NCBI GenBank assembly: GCA_045537285.1
Contig: JAZSPC010000038.1
Span: 1 to 14,673, forward strand
Direction: 5' to 3'
DNA: 14,673 bases
From: HGM13634 sp045537285
GTDB taxonomy: Bacteria; Bacillota; Clostridia; TANB77; CAG-508
In this document: positions 13,456 through 14,673 of the stretch, piece by piece
Position numbering within the stretch: the first letter of the stretch is position 1
Layout: each line of letters starts with the position of its first letter
Notes under the pieces: generated by a model
Seen by the model: the letters and a program-made list of their open reading frames with translations, nothing else
Database searches by the model: none
Told to the model about the DNA's origin: nothing
Program-made: the position numbers and the translations under genes

Positions 13456-14673
13456 ATGGATAAAGTAAAAATATTAATTTTAGGAACAGATATAAATGCG
13501 TATTATATGTCTAGATGTTATCACGAATTAACAGGAAAAAAAGTTGATTTAATTGGAAAAGCATCAATGGCATTTACATCTACTAGCAATATCACAAATA
13601 TTAATATAGAGGAAGATTTATGGAATAGCGAAACCTTTGTAGAGACGTTAATAAATTATGCAAAACAACAAAATTTAAAAGAAAAAATATTACTAATTGG
13701 TACAAATGACCACTATGTTAGATTAATTATAGAAAATAAAAGTTTACTAGAAAAATATTATGTATTTAATTATCCTAATATTGATATAGTTAATAATTTA
13801 TTAATAAAAGAAAATTTTTATGAAAATTATAAGAATATGGGATTAGATATGCCAGAAACTTATATTTATAAATGCAATCAGAATGATGATATTGCTAAAA
13901 TAAAAAAATATTTTAAAGAATATCCATTAATAATAAAACCAAGTGATGGAGTAGAATATCATTATTTAGAAGAAACATTAGATAAGGTATATAAAGCTAA
14001 AAATGAAGATGAATTAGAAAAAATAATATTAAAAATAGAAAAAGCAGGGTACAAAAATAATTTAATTATTCAAGAATTTATTCCAGGGGATGATTCTGCA
14101 TTATTTGATTCTATTTTTTATGTTGGGAAAAATAAAAAAGCACAAATAGCAACTTTTGCTCAAATTGGACTTCAAGAGCATACACCAACAGGAATAGGAA
14201 ATTGTACTGTTTTAGTAAATGGATTTGATGAACATGGATATAAAGAAGAATTAGTACATAAATTAAAAGAGTTTTTAGAAAAAATAGGTTATCAAGGATT
14301 TTGTGAATTTGATATGAAATATGATTATCGCGATGGAAAATATAAAGTGTTAGAAATAAATCCAAGACAGTCTAGGAGTGGATACTATGTTGCAGCATGT
14401 GGATATAATTTAGTAGAATATTTAATTGATGATTTAATTTTTAATAAAGAAAAAGAATTTAAAATAATTAAAGAAAAATTAGTATTAAGTTTTGTGCCTA
14501 AAAAAGTAATAAATAAATATATAGAAAATAAAAAATTAAAAGAAGAGATTTTTAAATTAATTAAAAATAAAAAAATAGTAAATCCATTAAAATATAATAA
14601 AGATAATAGTTTTAGAAGAAAAAAATATTTATTTTTAAGAGATAGAAATTATGTACAAAAATACAAGAAATAT
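13456..14673 (+). CDS. ATP-grasp carboxylate-amine ligase, D-aspartate-ligase-like (3' end outside window)
   Basis: The frame is open for 406 codons to the window edge, so the C-terminus is missing. An N-terminal Rossmann-like part (VKILILGTDINAYYMSRCYHE) precedes the ATP-grasp fold. That fold has the nucleotide-binding lysine K161 in PLIIKPSDG, IIQEFIPGDDS at 204-214, GFCEFDMKYD, and the metal-binding E300 and N302 in VLEINPRQSRSGYY. Enzymes of this fold join a carboxylate to an amine via acyl-phosphate. The overall pattern recalls the D-aspartate ligase of Enterococcus faecium, which adds D-Asp to peptidoglycan precursors; that is recognition from memory, not alignment. GGTGG lies 8 bases before the ATG at 13456; the ATG at 13451 meets a stop after five codons. 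Confidence 0.8.
   Translation, partial: MDKVKILILGTDINAYYMSRCYHELTGKKVDLIGKASMAFTSTSNITNINIEEDLWNSETFVETLINYAKQQNLKEKILLIGTNDHYVRLIIENKSLLEKYYVFNYPNIDIVNNLLIKENFYENYKNMGLDMPETYIYKCNQNDDIAKIKKYFKEYPLIIKPSDGVEYHYLEETLDKVYKAKNEDELEKIILKIEKAGYKNNLIIQEFIPGDDSALFDSIFYVGKNKKAQIATFAQIGLQEHTPTGIGNCTVLVNGFDEHGYKEELVHKLKEFLEKIGYQGFCEFDMKYDYRDGKYKVLEINPRQSRSGYYVAACGYNLVEYLIDDLIFNKEKEFKIIKEKLVLSFVPKKVINKYIENKKLKEEIFKLIKNKKIVNPLKYNKDNSFRRKKYLFLRDRNYVQKYKKY

Overview
The window is the chromosomal replication-origin region of a strongly A+T-rich Gram-positive bacterium. The gene order recF-dnaN-dnaA / oriC / rpmH-rnpA-yidD-yidC-jag-mnmE-mnmG-rsmG-parA-parB, the clear AGGAGG-type ribosome binding sites, the consensus sigma-A promoters and the protein motifs all point to a low-GC Firmicute. 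A member of class Clostridia is most likely, but genus and species cannot be read from the window.

Left arm (1-3192, minus strand): the N-terminal 127 codons of recF, then complete dnaN and dnaA. The S4-domain gene (yaaA type) that often sits between dnaN and recF in Firmicutes is absent. Both gaps flanking dnaA look like origin DNA. The dnaA-dnaN gap (1546-1869) carries two abutting DnaA-box-like 9-mers, a 4-base spacer and six DnaA-trio-like triplets, which resembles a basal unwinding element. The gap upstream of dnaA (3193-3499) holds two perfect consensus DnaA boxes, two near-consensus ones, the dnaA promoter and the divergent rpmH promoter. The same 11-base word occurs once in each gap.

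Right arm (3500-11794, plus strand): ribosomal protein L34, RNase P protein, YidD, the YidC insertase and the RNA-binding protein Jag/KhpB. These are followed by the tRNA wobble-uridine enzymes MnmE and MnmG, the 16S rRNA methyltransferase RsmG, and the partition proteins ParA (Soj) and ParB (Spo0J). The ParA promoter lies inside a perfect 12-bp inverted repeat. All genes run away from the origin, co-directional with replication.

Distal part (11795-14673): two tandem serine tRNA genes (anticodons UGA and GCU), each followed by a hairpin. A new promoter then leads a two-gene cluster: a PLP-dependent alanine-racemase-fold enzyme with a non-standard active-site neighbourhood and a basic insertion, followed 13 bases later by an ATP-grasp carboxylate-amine ligase resembling D-aspartate ligases. 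The ligase runs off the window end. This racemase-ligase pair is the least ordinary content here and may make a D-amino acid and attach it to another molecule, plausibly a cell-wall precursor.
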